Origin: Clostridia bacterium
Lineage (GTDB): Bacteria; Bacillota; Clostridia; Oscillospirales; Acutalibacteraceae
Assembly: GCA_017399535.1 (NCBI GenBank)
Contig: JAFQBX010000041.1
Location: 20,560 to 84,559, forward strand
DNA: 64,000 nucleotides
Direction of reading: 5' to 3'
Shown: piece after piece, positions 25,940-33,996 of the stretch
Layout of the letters: every line of letters starts with the position of its first letter
Numbering within the stretch: position 1 is the first letter of the stretch
Position numbers and translations under genes: made by a program
The notes under the pieces: model-generated
The model's input: only the letters and a program-made list of their open reading frames with translations
Database searches by the model: none
Told to the model about the DNA's origin: nothing

Positions 25940-26917
25940 ATGTGTACTGCATTAGGGTTTAAAACTGATTTTGGATGCTTTTTTGGACGGAATATGGATT
26001 TATCATACTCTTTTAATCAGTCGCCGATTTATTTGAATAAGGGCTTTCGCTACCTGAACCCTGTCACAAATGAAACGATTGCACTTAACAGGTCGATAAT
26101 CGGTATGGGCACAGTTATTGACAGTCATCCGGCCTTTGCGGAAGGGATGAACAGCGACGGACTTGGTTGTGCGGGTCTCAATTTTTCCCGTTACGCGTAC
26201 TATGAAAAAAACGCACTCGACGGTAAAATCAATTTAGCGCCATACGATTTTATTTTGCACGTGCTGTCGAATTTTTCGTCCGTCGCTGAGGTGAAGGAAA
26301 ACCTGCCGTCAATTGAGCTTGTCAGTGTCCCGATAAACAAAGATACCCCGATTGCAACACTCCATTGGATGATATGCGACAGAACCGGAGCATCAATAGT
26401 TGTCGAAAGGACTAAAAATGGCTTAACTTATTACGATAACCCTGTCGGAGTAATGACAAATGACCCTACCTTCGATTGGCATTTAACAAACCTCAACGAA
26501 TATATTAAAATCAGCCCGTTTGACTGCAACCCGACTGTGTGGAGCAACCACCAACTGAAAGGGCTCGGTGTAGGGAACGGCACGCTGGGTTTACCGGGAG
26601 ATTTTGAGTCGGTTTCGCGCTTTGTTCGAGCGGCTTTTTTGCGCTCAAACCTACCCGAAATAGATTGCGAAAATGATGCACTTTCAGCTTTTTTTCACAT
26701 ACTTGATAATGTAGCGATGCCAAAGGGAAGCGTAATCGTAGAAGGGAATAGGGCGTCGTACACCCTTTATTCCTCGTGTATGAATCTCGATAAGGGAATA
26801 TATTATTTCAGAACCTATCAAAACAGCCGGATTTCAGCAATAAATATGAATAGCGTCAATGAGGAAATAAAATTATTTGATTATGATACTGCGCAGGATA
26901 TAACTTACCTGAATTAG
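25940..26917 (+). CDS. Choloylglycine hydrolase family protein (bile salt hydrolase / penicillin V acylase type)
   Basis: 325 residues from ATG 25940 (GAGGTG ribosome site), the usual family length. The nucleophile C2 becomes the N-terminus after Met removal. The other catalytic-type residues of the family are all at the expected places: R17, D20 (GRNMD), N81, N174 (TNDPTFDW) and R227. No signal peptide. It hydrolyses an amide bond, most likely of glycine- or taurine-conjugated bile acids; N-acyl homoserine lactones or penicillin V are known alternatives in the family. The frame is open upstream to 25613, but this lies antisense in rubrerythrin and removes the essential N-terminal Cys. Confidence 0.93.
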   Translation: MCTALGFKTDFGCFFGRNMDLSYSFNQSPIYLNKGFRYLNPVTNETIALNRSIIGMGTVIDSHPAFAEGMNSDGLGCAGLNFSRYAYYEKNALDGKINLAPYDFILHVLSNFSSVAEVKENLPSIELVSVPINKDTPIATLHWMICDRTGASIVVERTKNGLTYYDNPVGVMTNDPTFDWHLTNLNEYIKISPFDCNPTVWSNHQLKGLGVGNGTLGLPGDFESVSRFVRAAFLRSNLPEIDCENDALSAFFHILDNVAMPKGSVIVEGNRASYTLYSSCMNLDKGIYYFRTYQNSRISAINMNSVNEEIKLFDYDTAQDITYLN

Positions 26918-26922
26918 CACGG

Positions 26923-27771
26923 TTATATTTCTAAAAAACTTTTAATTTCGGCTAACCTTTCGGTTGCAATTTTTCTGCCGATTTCATATACAGCAGTCAA
27001 TGCTTTTGGGTCCTTTTCGGTCCTTTTTATCGGCAAGGCGGCTTCGGGTCGAATGACCAATATTGAGCCGTCCTTTTCTTTTTGATCAATATATTCGAGT
27101 GTTTCGTTGTAGGTTTCGTGCCGATTTTTCATAATTTCAATCAGTTTTGGGTACCTTCTGTATTTGAGTTTAACGAGCGGTATAATGCCGCTCTTTTTCT
27201 TTCTGTAATTCTTTGGTCGGGTGAGGATAACAATGTTTTTATTATAGCATAAATTTTCAAAAAAGCGAAGTGGGATAGCATCGGAAATTCCGCCGTCAAG
27301 TAATTTCAGTCCATCTATTTCGACTATTTGCGACACCATCGGCATTGAAGCAGACGCCCTTATCCAATCGAAGCCGTTTCCTTCGCAGGCGGTAAAATTA
27401 TGATAAACCGCTTCACCCTTTTCAATATCGGTACATACAACATAAAAGTCCATCGGATTTTTCTTATAGCTTTCGAAATCGAATATGTCGTGTTTAAGCG
27501 GCACTTCATTGTAACAGAATTCGTTGCTGTAAAAGTTACCTGTTTTCAGTAATACGCCTAGTCCGCCGTAACGCTTGTCGTTGCAGAACTTGGTATTATA
27601 GCGGAGAACGCGACCGATTTGCCCCGACTTATAGTTACAGCCAAAGGCGGCACCTGCCGAAACGCCGACAGCACCGTCAAATTCAATTCCGTTTTCCATT
27701 AAAACGTCGATAACACCCGCGGTAAACATACCGCGCATAGCGCCACCTTCTAAAACAAGCCCTTTTTTCAT
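26923..27771 (-). CDS. Patatin-like phospholipase
   Basis: 282 residues from ATG 27771 (GAGG about 9 nt upstream). Patatin fold elements in order: oxyanion loop GGAMRGMFTAGV, nucleophile elbow GVSAG, and the catalytic Asp in LLDGGISDAIP. No signal peptide, so cytoplasmic or membrane-peripheral. This bacterial group resembles RssA/YjjU-type predicted esterases; substrate unknown, probably an acyl lipid. It converges with the choloylglycine hydrolase gene with only a few nt between. Confidence 0.92.
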   Translation of the reverse strand: MKKGLVLEGGAMRGMFTAGVIDVLMENGIEFDGAVGVSAGAAFGCNYKSGQIGRVLRYNTKFCNDKRYGGLGVLLKTGNFYSNEFCYNEVPLKHDIFDFESYKKNPMDFYVVCTDIEKGEAVYHNFTACEGNGFDWIRASASMPMVSQIVEIDGLKLLDGGISDAIPLRFFENLCYNKNIVILTRPKNYRKKKSGIIPLVKLKYRRYPKLIEIMKNRHETYNETLEYIDQKEKDGSILVIRPEAALPIKRTEKDPKALTAVYEIGRKIATERLAEIKSFLEI

Positions 27772-27864
27772 AACCAAAAACCTCGAATGCGCATTATAAA
27801 TTTATTGTATCATAATATATGTCCAATTTCAACGTCGCTAAGGTTGTTTTATATAAACATTGGT

Positions 27865-27892
27865 TTGACTTTTTGTACTAATTAAATATAAT
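27865..27892 (+). promoter_or_regulatory. Promoter of the acyltransferase gene
   Basis: TTGACT (27865-27870), 16 nt, TATAAT (27887-27892), 23 nt before the ATG. Confidence 0.7.
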
Positions 27893-27915
27893 TAAGATAT
27901 GAAAGGGGAGTAAAA

Positions 27916-28992
27916 ATGAAAAATAGTAATTCCGAGCAAAACGCTTTGTTGTTTGATAGTCGTTTTATAAGCGTCATATTTTTTGTTTGTTCTATAATGG
28001 TTGTAGGTATCCATTGCTATAATGCAGCAACTTTACCTCCCGATGATATCGTGTTTTATATAGAAGGATTTTTTTGTCACGGCTTGTTTGTTGCCGCGGT
28101 GCCGATCTTTTTTTATTTGTCAGGATATTTGTTTTTTAGAAACATACAGTCAATTACCGATGTGTTTAAAAAGATGGGAACAAGGGCAAAAAGCGTACTG
28201 ATGCCCTTTTTAGCATGGTCTACCATATACTTGCTCTTTTATCTTGTAGGAAGTACAGTGTTTAGTGGTATGCTTAACGACCCGATTCTTTTAGATCCGC
28301 TGAGTATTATTAAATATATTGTATTTTACCGTTATTCATTTGCGCTATGGTATATGTACCAGCTGATGATGTACTTACTACTTACTCCGATTATTTTCTT
28401 TGTTATAAAAAATCGTTGGGTGGCTGTTTTGTTGCTGGTTGCTTGTTTTTTATTCACAGTATTTGTAACCGATGGAATTGATTTTAAAGCATTTAATGAT
28501 ATTCCTCGCTCTGTTTTTCAGTTTAATTTTTTTGGTTACTATCTTGCCGGCTGCATATCAGTTAAGTTCGCTGGTGAGATAAATAAAATAAAAGAGTTTA
28601 TTTTTAGAAATAAAAAATTGAGCATGATTATTTCCACGGCGCTTTTGATTATGTTTTCATTTTTAGGTGCATTGACCTTTGATAGAATATTACCGATTAT
28701 TTATGATAGAATATTTGTTCCTTTAATTGCTGTGTTTTTATTTATTTTTGTGGGCTTAATATATGAAAAAATACCCTATCCAAAACAGGTGTCTACAATG
28801 ATAGTTTATGGTGTGCACACAATGGTTTGCGTGTGTATGTCGTATGCGTATATGCCTATTTTGCCCTATGTACCGAAATTGGTGTTGTTTATTATTGCAA
28901 CTGCTATTGGTGCTGTATTGTCCTGTCTGATATCTTATATTTTAAAGCGATTCTTCAAACCGATATATTATGTTTTAAGCGGCGGAAGATAA
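27916..28992 (+). CDS. Membrane acyltransferase family 3 protein
   Basis: 358 residues with about ten membrane helices. The first helices fit the acyltransferase 3 layout: SVIFFVCSIMVVGIHC with the His expected for catalysis, then FFYLSGYLFFRN and a W-rich LMPFLAWSTIYL. Such proteins add acetyl, succinyl or similar groups to surface sugars. Base composition is AT-richer than the flanking core genes, and the region downstream is full of mobile remnants, so lateral acquisition is plausible. It has its own promoter and GGGGAG ribosome site. Confidence 0.88.
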   Translation: MKNSNSEQNALLFDSRFISVIFFVCSIMVVGIHCYNAATLPPDDIVFYIEGFFCHGLFVAAVPIFFYLSGYLFFRNIQSITDVFKKMGTRAKSVLMPFLAWSTIYLLFYLVGSTVFSGMLNDPILLDPLSIIKYIVFYRYSFALWYMYQLMMYLLLTPIIFFVIKNRWVAVLLLVACFLFTVFVTDGIDFKAFNDIPRSVFQFNFFGYYLAGCISVKFAGEINKIKEFIFRNKKLSMIISTALLIMFSFLGALTFDRILPIIYDRIFVPLIAVFLFIFVGLIYEKIPYPKQVSTMIVYGVHTMVCVCMSYAYMPILPYVPKLVLFIIATAIGAVLSCLISYILKRFFKPIYYVLSGGR

Positions 28993-29119
28993 TAAGAAAA
29001 TGTAAAAAACCGCTCTGCCAAATGAGGAAGGGTGGAAATAATAAGACATATCACCATTCTTTTAAATACAAGGATTTTTTACAAGTAAATAAGTATAGTA
29101 AATTGTGAAAAGGTTCAGT

Positions 29120-29177
29120 GTCGGCTTTGCCGACAAATATAAGAACAGCACCTGATTCCAAAACGGAGTCGGGTGCT
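29120..29177 (+). other. Two stem-loops after the acyltransferase gene
   Basis: GTCGGC TTT GCCGAC at 29120-29134 is a tight hairpin of the same style as the arrays further right. AGCACC (29147-29152) pairs with GGTGCT (29172-29177), with inner imperfect pairing, followed by ATTTATCTTTTC; this could be the acyltransferase terminator. Nothing else but the repressor remnant is seen between 28993 and 29383. Confidence 0.5.
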
Positions 29178-29337
29178 ATTTATCTTTTCTACCTATAAAA
29201 TAATCGGCTGATACCTTATAAAAATCACACAGCTTAATTAAATCTTCAATTTTCAATTCAGCGCGACCGATTTCGATATGATTATAACCTTGTTGTGATT
29301 TACTTATAATTTCAGCAAATAATTTTTGGGCATAATT
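29176..29337 (-). pseudogene. Remnant of an XRE/Cro-type HTH repressor
   Basis: The minus strand reads about 53 codons between a TGA at 29340-29338 and a TAG at 29178-29176. The end of it, AELKIEDLIKLCDFYKVSADYFIGRKDK in pieces, has the classic HTH_3 C-terminal pattern (helices 4-5 and the D-Y-hydrophobic-hydrophobic-G-R signature). The recognition part is degraded and there is no start codon. It looks like the tail of a small phage- or element-type repressor gene. Confidence 0.7.
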
Positions 29338-29383
29338 TCACTTCCATTAAGATGTGATTATAACATATATTTTTTGATAAATC

Positions 29384-29640
29384 AACGCGAAGCGTTGTAT
29401 ATCATCAATTCCGTAAGGAATTGCATATCATCAAAACGAAGTTTTGTATATCATCATTGCGAAAGTTTTTTTGATACACACCTAAAGGTGTGATGAGATA
29501 CGAGGGCGGTCTTGCCGCCCTTGATGATATACGCCTTACGGCGATGATATACCATTGCTTTAGCAATGGATAAAAAAATAGACTTGCAAAAGCAAGTCTA
29601 TTTTTTGGCTGTTACGAACTATTTAGATGCTTCTTATATT
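29384..29640. repeat. Modular stem-loop array A
   Basis: Short perfect hairpins follow each other: AACGC-GAA-GCGTT, AATTCC-GTAA-GGAATT, AAAAC-GAA-GTTTT, a decayed one at about 29456, CACACC-TAAA-GGTGTG (29477-29492), GGGCGG...CCGCCC (29504-29520), CGCC-TTAC-GGCG and CCATTGC-TTTA-GCAATGG (29552-29569). The spacers are GTATATCATC in the left half and GATGATATAC in the right half, exact reverse complements. A long A/T-capped hairpin (29573-29606) and the tail GGCTGTTACGAACTATTTA (29607-29625) close the array. No protein is encoded. A second array with the same plan lies at 30610. Confidence 0.85.
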
Positions 29641-29677
29641 AAGCGTCTTTTAAACGCTCGATTTTGTTGGAACATCT

Positions 29678-29809
29678 TCATTTACACTCTCTGACCACTT
29701 GCATAAATTCAAGTTCGTCGTTTTCCTTTAAATGTTCTTGCAAATAACTTAACCGTTCCCATAAGGCATACATAAACCTTAATTCTTGTTGTTTGCTTTC
29801 AAATTTCAT
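29678..29809 (-). CDS. Orphan 43-residue protein
   Basis: ATG at 29809 with AAAGGTGG ten nt upstream; 43 residues, mostly one or two amphipathic helices (QQELRFMYALWERLSYLQEH, then KENDELEFMQVVRECK). I do not recognise the family. It lies between the two stem-loop arrays on the same strand as the next gene, and it may belong to the same accessory cassette. The good ribosome site and helical content favour a real gene over chance. Confidence 0.5.
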   Translation of the reverse strand: MKFESKQQELRFMYALWERLSYLQEHLKENDELEFMQVVRECK

Positions 29810-29874
29810 AGCTACTGCCACCTTTCTTTTTGGTAACAGCAATTATACACATTAAAGTTTAGAAGTCCAGAGAT

Positions 29875-30516
29875 TTATTTATAACGGGCAACAACATAGC
29901 CTTTGTTATATATTTGCTCAAAAGCTTCTTTTTTGTTTGAAAGAATATATTCTAAAATATGCCTATTGTCTAATTTAATTTCCAAACTCTCCAACATTTT
30001 TAGAGTTGTAGGATTAACCGAAAGAGTAACTCTGTGTTCTTCGTCCAAAGCGAATTGTAAATACACACCTACTCGTTTTAAGTAATTTCCTGTCACAACA
30101 TTATTATTTAAATGGTTGTAATAAAACAATTCGTCATTTACATACATTCCGTACTTATCAAATTTCAGAGAAAATTCTTCAGTAGAAAAATCATAAATTT
30201 CAAGTGATTCTTCTTTTGAAGTGTCAAAATCATATCTTTCAATTTCAATTTTGATTGCTTTTTTTCGCACAATAGGAACACATGCTAAAAAGATAATTGA
30301 AATAAAAACCATTGCCCCCAAACACAATAAACCGTGAACTAAATATTTTTCATCGTCTATTTCCATTAAAACAGCAAATGCACCTATAAGTAAAAAACAA
30401 ACAACCGCATAAATGGGGGTTAATATGTACGATACGGTGAAATTCAAAGGCAACATTTGAGTTTTTTCGTATGCCACAATTTCTTTTAATCCTATTTTGT
30501 TTTTCTCATTATCCAT
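29875..30516 (-). CDS. Unknown membrane protein with two helices
   Basis: 213 residues. A short cytoplasmic head, two membrane helices (about 28-52 and 60-82) joined by a short acidic loop, then a soluble C-terminal domain of about 125 residues, rich in charged and aromatic residues, resembling a small beta-rich domain (FSLKFDKYGMYVNDELFYYNHLNN) like the YcxB-type C-terminal domain of other Firmicute membrane proteins. That resemblance is weak. AT-rich like the surrounding accessory stretch. It sits alone between the arrays. Confidence 0.75.
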   Translation of the reverse strand: MDNEKNKIGLKEIVAYEKTQMLPLNFTVSYILTPIYAVVCFLLIGAFAVLMEIDDEKYLVHGLLCLGAMVFISIIFLACVPIVRKKAIKIEIERYDFDTSKEESLEIYDFSTEEFSLKFDKYGMYVNDELFYYNHLNNNVVTGNYLKRVGVYLQFALDEEHRVTLSVNPTTLKMLESLEIKLDNRHILEYILSNKKEAFEQIYNKGYVVARYK

Positions 30517-30609
30517 AACATCACCGCCTTTATTTTATTATAGCATAAACGAAAGAATTAAACAAGATATGATAGTTTCGGTCGTTCGAATCCATACTGA
30601 CGGAGATTT

Positions 30610-30860
30610 GAGTGATATTCCGACTTCGTCGGAGTGATATTTTCGCTATGCGAAAGTGATATTGAAACCTACGGTTTCAGTGATATTATATTCGCCTCCA
30701 AAACTGCCCGTAGGGCAATATCACTCGGCGTAAGCCGAATATCACTGCGAAGCAATATCACTCGCCGAAGGCGAATATAACTGAAAAAGACGATCGCTTT
30801 CGCAATCGTCTTTTTCTTGGCTGTTACGAACTATTTATATGCCACTTATATTTCGTCTTT
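30610..30860. repeat. Modular stem-loop array B
   Basis: Hairpins CCGAC-TTC-GTCGG, TTTCGC-TAT-GCGAAA and GAAACC-TAC-GGTTTC are separated by AGTGATATT (four copies, 30610-30687). After a short centre come TGCCC-GTA-GGGCA, CGGC-GTAA-GCCG, TGC-GAA-GCA and CGCC-GAA-GGCG, separated by AATATCACT (three copies and one AATATAACT, 30717-30782). Left and right spacers are reverse complements, four on each side. A T-capped hairpin (30783-30816) and the tail GGCTGTTACGAACTATTTA follow, as in array A. The 362-nt gap between the neighbouring genes holds only this array. Confidence 0.87.
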
Positions 30861-30878
30861 TTAAAAAATGTTATTCTA

Positions 30879-32177
30879 TTAGTGGTTGTCTATATTATAA
30901 TCATTGAAAAAATTATCAATACTTTCAACCGTATCTTCGCGTCTTGATTTTTCTGCTGCAAATCCAATAAGATGGTTTTTAATCGAAATGTTGATATCTG
31001 CCGCACAGTAACCGTTATAATTACCGCCAAGATAATCATAAAGCTCGAATATCAAACCTGCATCGCCGCCGCCATGGCCGCCTAAAATGCTTTCTTCTGT
31101 CACGTTAAACGGGATTCCTGTTTGCTTCCTATCCTCAAAAGTATAAACGTTTATTTTATCGCTTTCCATATGGGCAAAGAGCTCGCCTTTTGTGCCGAAA
31201 ATACGAATATATCTTCCGCCCTCATTGAATGCATTCATGCTAAGTGTTGCATTAGCACCGCTTTTAAACTGCATATTGACTGTTTGATGATCAACAACAT
31301 CGTTATTGGCATGATAAACGCACAAACCGAAATCTGTTGTCTTAAGCGCTGTCATAACTTCTTCATCGGTTGGGATTTCATTCTTAGCAATACCACGTGT
31401 GCACGCAGGTCTAAACCATGAGTTATCCTTGTTTTCATAATAAAGCTTTTTACTGTTGTAAGGACAAGTATCTTCAATAGGACATCCACCGTCAATACAC
31501 CTTTTAGGAGCTCCTTCAGGGGCATTTTCAGGTGTAAAATATGTAAGTTTGCCGAAGGACTGAATTTTTTCGCAAGGCTCATCTAAAATCCACTGCAGAA
31601 TGTCTAAATCGTGGCAGCACTTTGCCAAAAGCATAGGTGAAGTTTCTGATTCACTGTGCCAATTTCCGCGCACATAACTGTGGCTTTGGTGTACGTTTCC
31701 TACGGCCTCAACGTGAACAATAGACATAATTTTGCCTATTGTACCATTCATTACGATTTCCTTGACTTTTTTGAAAAAAGGAGAATATCTTAACACATGA
31801 CAAACGAGAACCTTTACGCCCTTTTTATCAGCGGCAAGTGCTAAATTAGCACATTCCTCTGCGGTTGGGGCAACAGGTTTTTCAAGAAGAATATCGTAAC
31901 CTAATTCAATCGCTTTCATGGCGGGTTCGTAGTGCATATTGTCCATGGTAGCAATAATGGCTAAGTCAGCCATTTTCGGCTTTGAAAGAATTTCTTTCCA
32001 AGTATTAAAGCACATATCATCTGATACATTGTGTTTGTTTTTAATGCTTTCTCTCCGGCTTTTAATAGGCTCTGCTACACCGACTACCTTAAATTTGTCC
32101 TTTAAATCAAGCATTATATTAGTGTATGTAGTGCCTCTTTGTCCTGCGCCGATTAAAATTGCAGAATATTGTTTCAT
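30879..32177 (-). CDS. Gfo/Idh/MocA family oxidoreductase
   Basis: 432 residues from ATG 32177 (GAGGAGC 6 nt upstream). The N-terminal Rossmann domain has the dinucleotide motif ILIGAGQRG and the family's EKP segment (DILLEKPVAPTAEE). The C-terminal GFO_IDH domain contains the catalytic-type HDLDILQWIL. A cluster of Cys (RCIDGGCPIEDTCPY) is an insert known in part of this family. It probably oxidises or reduces a sugar or inositol derivative with NAD(P). It is divergent to an AraC regulator 113 nt away that likely controls it. Confidence 0.93.
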   Translation of the reverse strand: MKQYSAILIGAGQRGTTYTNIMLDLKDKFKVVGVAEPIKSRRESIKNKHNVSDDMCFNTWKEILSKPKMADLAIIATMDNMHYEPAMKAIELGYDILLEKPVAPTAEECANLALAADKKGVKVLVCHVLRYSPFFKKVKEIVMNGTIGKIMSIVHVEAVGNVHQSHSYVRGNWHSESETSPMLLAKCCHDLDILQWILDEPCEKIQSFGKLTYFTPENAPEGAPKRCIDGGCPIEDTCPYNSKKLYYENKDNSWFRPACTRGIAKNEIPTDEEVMTALKTTDFGLCVYHANNDVVDHQTVNMQFKSGANATLSMNAFNEGGRYIRIFGTKGELFAHMESDKINVYTFEDRKQTGIPFNVTEESILGGHGGGDAGLIFELYDYLGGNYNGYCAADINISIKNHLIGFAAEKSRREDTVESIDNFFNDYNIDNH

Positions 32178-32290
32178 AAAAATGCTCCTCACGCTTGAAA
32201 TTTTGTTATACTTATGTTAGCATAAAATCGAATATGAAGATAGCATAAAACAAGCGTTTTTTAGCATTATTTTGATATATTGGTGATAAA

Positions 32291-33106
32291 ATGAATAAAG
32301 CGTCAAAAGAAATTACACCGGTTGAATACAGCACCGCTGCAGTAAAAATACTGCATTTTAAAATTAAACCTCATACAACATGCTTTCAACTTCATTGGCA
32401 TGACCGTGTTGAGATTATCAGAGTGAAAAAAGGTCAAATGGTGCTTCAATGTTACAATAATACTGTAAAACTAAAAGAGGGAGAAATGATATTATTCACC
32501 CCAAAAACAGCGCACGGAGGTTATACTGACGATGAAGAGGTAGAGTATGATGTTTTGATGTTCGATTTGAAAATGTTTTACAATCAAACTGATGTTTGCA
32601 ACCACTTTTTTTCGGCTTTTTATGATGGGGACGCAAAATTTGAAACGGTCATTTGCAATAGCGAAACCATATCTTGTATCGACAAAATTTGCAATAGCAC
32701 TGACCATGGCTCACTTGAAATTATTGCGCTTGTTTACAAACTAATATCTTTGTTATTTAAAAAGCATTTATACAAGCTCAGCCCTGATTCAAATACAAAA
32801 ATCAAACTTATAATTGATTATATTGAAGAAAACTATAAGCTTGATATCAGCACAAAAACACTAAGTAAAAAATTTGGTTATAGTTCTGAACATTTTTGCA
32901 GAAAATTCAAAGAATCCACCGGCATTACTCCCATGACCTATCTTAAAATTTACCGATTAGAGCAATCTCTTAAAATGATTAAATCTAATGAATATAGCAT
33001 TAGTGAAATTGCGTTAGAATGCGGCTTTTTAGACGCTAATTATTTTACCCGTTGTTTCAAGGCTTATTATGGAGTCCCGCCTAAGCATTATAAAAATAAA
33101 AGTTAA
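32291..33106 (+). CDS. AraC family transcriptional regulator with cupin domain
   Basis: 271 residues. N-terminal cupin sensing domain (about 15-100: LHWHDRVEIIRVKKGQM with metal-type His, LKEGEMILFTPKTAHGG). C-terminal double HTH (about 170-268: LSKKFGYSSEHFCRKFKEST and ISEIALECGFLDANYFTRCF). The ligand is likely a sugar; the divergent oxidoreductase is the probable target. The shared 113-nt gap should hold both promoters; a TATGATA/TATCTTC-type AT-rich region is present but no clear operator. Confidence 0.93.
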   Translation: MNKASKEITPVEYSTAAVKILHFKIKPHTTCFQLHWHDRVEIIRVKKGQMVLQCYNNTVKLKEGEMILFTPKTAHGGYTDDEEVEYDVLMFDLKMFYNQTDVCNHFFSAFYDGDAKFETVICNSETISCIDKICNSTDHGSLEIIALVYKLISLLFKKHLYKLSPDSNTKIKLIIDYIEENYKLDISTKTLSKKFGYSSEHFCRKFKESTGITPMTYLKIYRLEQSLKMIKSNEYSISEIALECGFLDANYFTRCFKAYYGVPPKHYKNKS

Positions 33107-33118
33107 TAGTGAAAAAAA

Positions 33119-33154
33119 GTAAAAATCCCCGTATCAAACGATACGAGGATTTTT
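33119..33154. terminator. Bidirectional terminator between the AraC gene and the tRNAs
   Basis: AATCCCCGTATC AAAC GATACGAGGATT stem with one mismatch, A-run left and T-run right (33119-33154). It ends the tRNA transcript on the minus strand and the araC-type gene on the plus strand. Confidence 0.88.
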
Positions 33155-33238
33155 GGTGGGAGAGGGTGGATTCGAACCACCGAAGCGAAGCGCAACAGAT
33201 TTACAGTCTGCCCCCTTTGGCCACTCGGGAACTCTCCC
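33154..33238 (-). tRNA. tRNA-Tyr (GTA)
   Basis: 85 nt including an encoded CCA. Acceptor GGGAGAG (33238-33232) pairs with CTCTCCC. Anticodon loop holds GTA (CTGTAAA). The long variable arm (TTGCGCTTCGCTTCG region) marks a class II tRNA, and the T-arm is GGTTCGAATCC. Confidence 0.96.
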
Positions 33239-33261
33239 ATATTCAGTTAAGCTCGGCTAAA

Positions 33262-33337
33262 TGGAGCTGGTGGACGGACTCGAACCCCCGACCTGCTGAT
33301 TACAAATCAGCTGCTCTACCAACTGAGCTACACCAGC
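33262..33337 (-). tRNA. tRNA-Thr (TGT)
   Basis: 76 nt including an encoded CCA. Acceptor GCTGGTG (33337-33331) pairs with CACCAGC. Anticodon arm GCTGA-TTTGTAA-TCAGC gives anticodon TGT. T-arm GGTTCGAGTCC. It is transcribed before tRNA-Tyr, 23 nt apart. Confidence 0.97.
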
Positions 33338-33443
33338 ACAACCGCGCAAGCAATAATATACCACAGAAGTCGTTTCATGTCAACATTTATTTTCAATTTT
33401 TTTAAATTTTTTTCTACCATTAAAAAAGGAGATTTAAACCGAC

Positions 33444-33472
33444 TTGACACGGCAATATCTTTGGTATAAAGT
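33444..33472 (+). promoter_or_regulatory. Promoter of the small lipoprotein gene
   Basis: TTGACA (33444-33449) with TAAAGT at 33467-33472 (17 nt spacing) or TATAAA at 33465-33470 (15 nt). The exact -10 is uncertain. Confidence 0.6.
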
Positions 33473-33500
33473 AAGGGTAGGAACTACAAGGAGGTGCGTT

Positions 33501-33992
33501 ATGAAAAGATACTTTATTGCCGTAATGATGGTCGTTGCATTGCTTAATTTTACTGCTTGCACGCATGAAAGCGAAACATCACCTCATACCGAAAACACCT
33601 ACTCCGACCTCTATCCTCAAAGTGCATTTAGCGAAAATTCGGCCGATACTACTGATGCCGAATGGCTCAGTGACCTTACCGAATGTGAATATAATAAATT
33701 CTATGAATTCAAGGTAAAGGAAACCGCTTCATATAATTTCGAGATTGTAAAAACCTCGTCAAAAGCGGACGAAAAGCTTAAATGGTTTATATACGTACTC
33801 GACGAATCTTTCGTAAACGGACTGCGTTATCTTTACGAGTCGAACAACCCTGATTGCACCATACAAATGGATGAGGCGGTTTCGCTTAATCTGGTCGAAA
33901 ACAGTTATATATATTGCTTCTGTTCCTATAACGAGTATAATGCGACGAGTGACACAGCCGCAGGGGCATATCTTCTTATCGAAAGGGAATAA
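33501..33992 (+). CDS. Small lipoprotein of unknown function
   Basis: 163 residues from ATG 33501 (AAGGAGGTG 6 nt upstream). Signal peptide MKRYFIAVMMVVALLNFTAC with a lipobox Cys at position 20, so it is anchored outside the membrane. A Ser/Thr-rich linker (about 21-50) follows. The last 110 residues look like a single beta-sandwich (FYEFKVKETASYNFEIVKTS, WFIYVLDESFVNGLRYLYES). No family recognised. It shares the S-P-H-T motif after the lipid Cys with the larger lipoprotein at 23589. Co-transcribed with the next gene, 4 nt away. Confidence 0.8.
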   Translation: MKRYFIAVMMVVALLNFTACTHESETSPHTENTYSDLYPQSAFSENSADTTDAEWLSDLTECEYNKFYEFKVKETASYNFEIVKTSSKADEKLKWFIYVLDESFVNGLRYLYESNNPDCTIQMDEAVSLNLVENSYIYCFCSYNEYNATSDTAAGAYLLIERE

Positions 33993-33996
33993 GCCG

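Noticed and set aside
28827..29108. 93-residue ORF overlapping the acyltransferase end
   Set aside because: Out-of-frame shadow of the membrane protein, no ribosome site.
29384..30816. CRISPR array
   Set aside because: The repeated words are only 8-10 nt, the intervening pieces are themselves perfect hairpins, and the words invert at mid-array. No cas gene is present.
33109..33405. 98-residue plus-strand protein
   Set aside because: It is the translation of the two tRNA genes in antisense.
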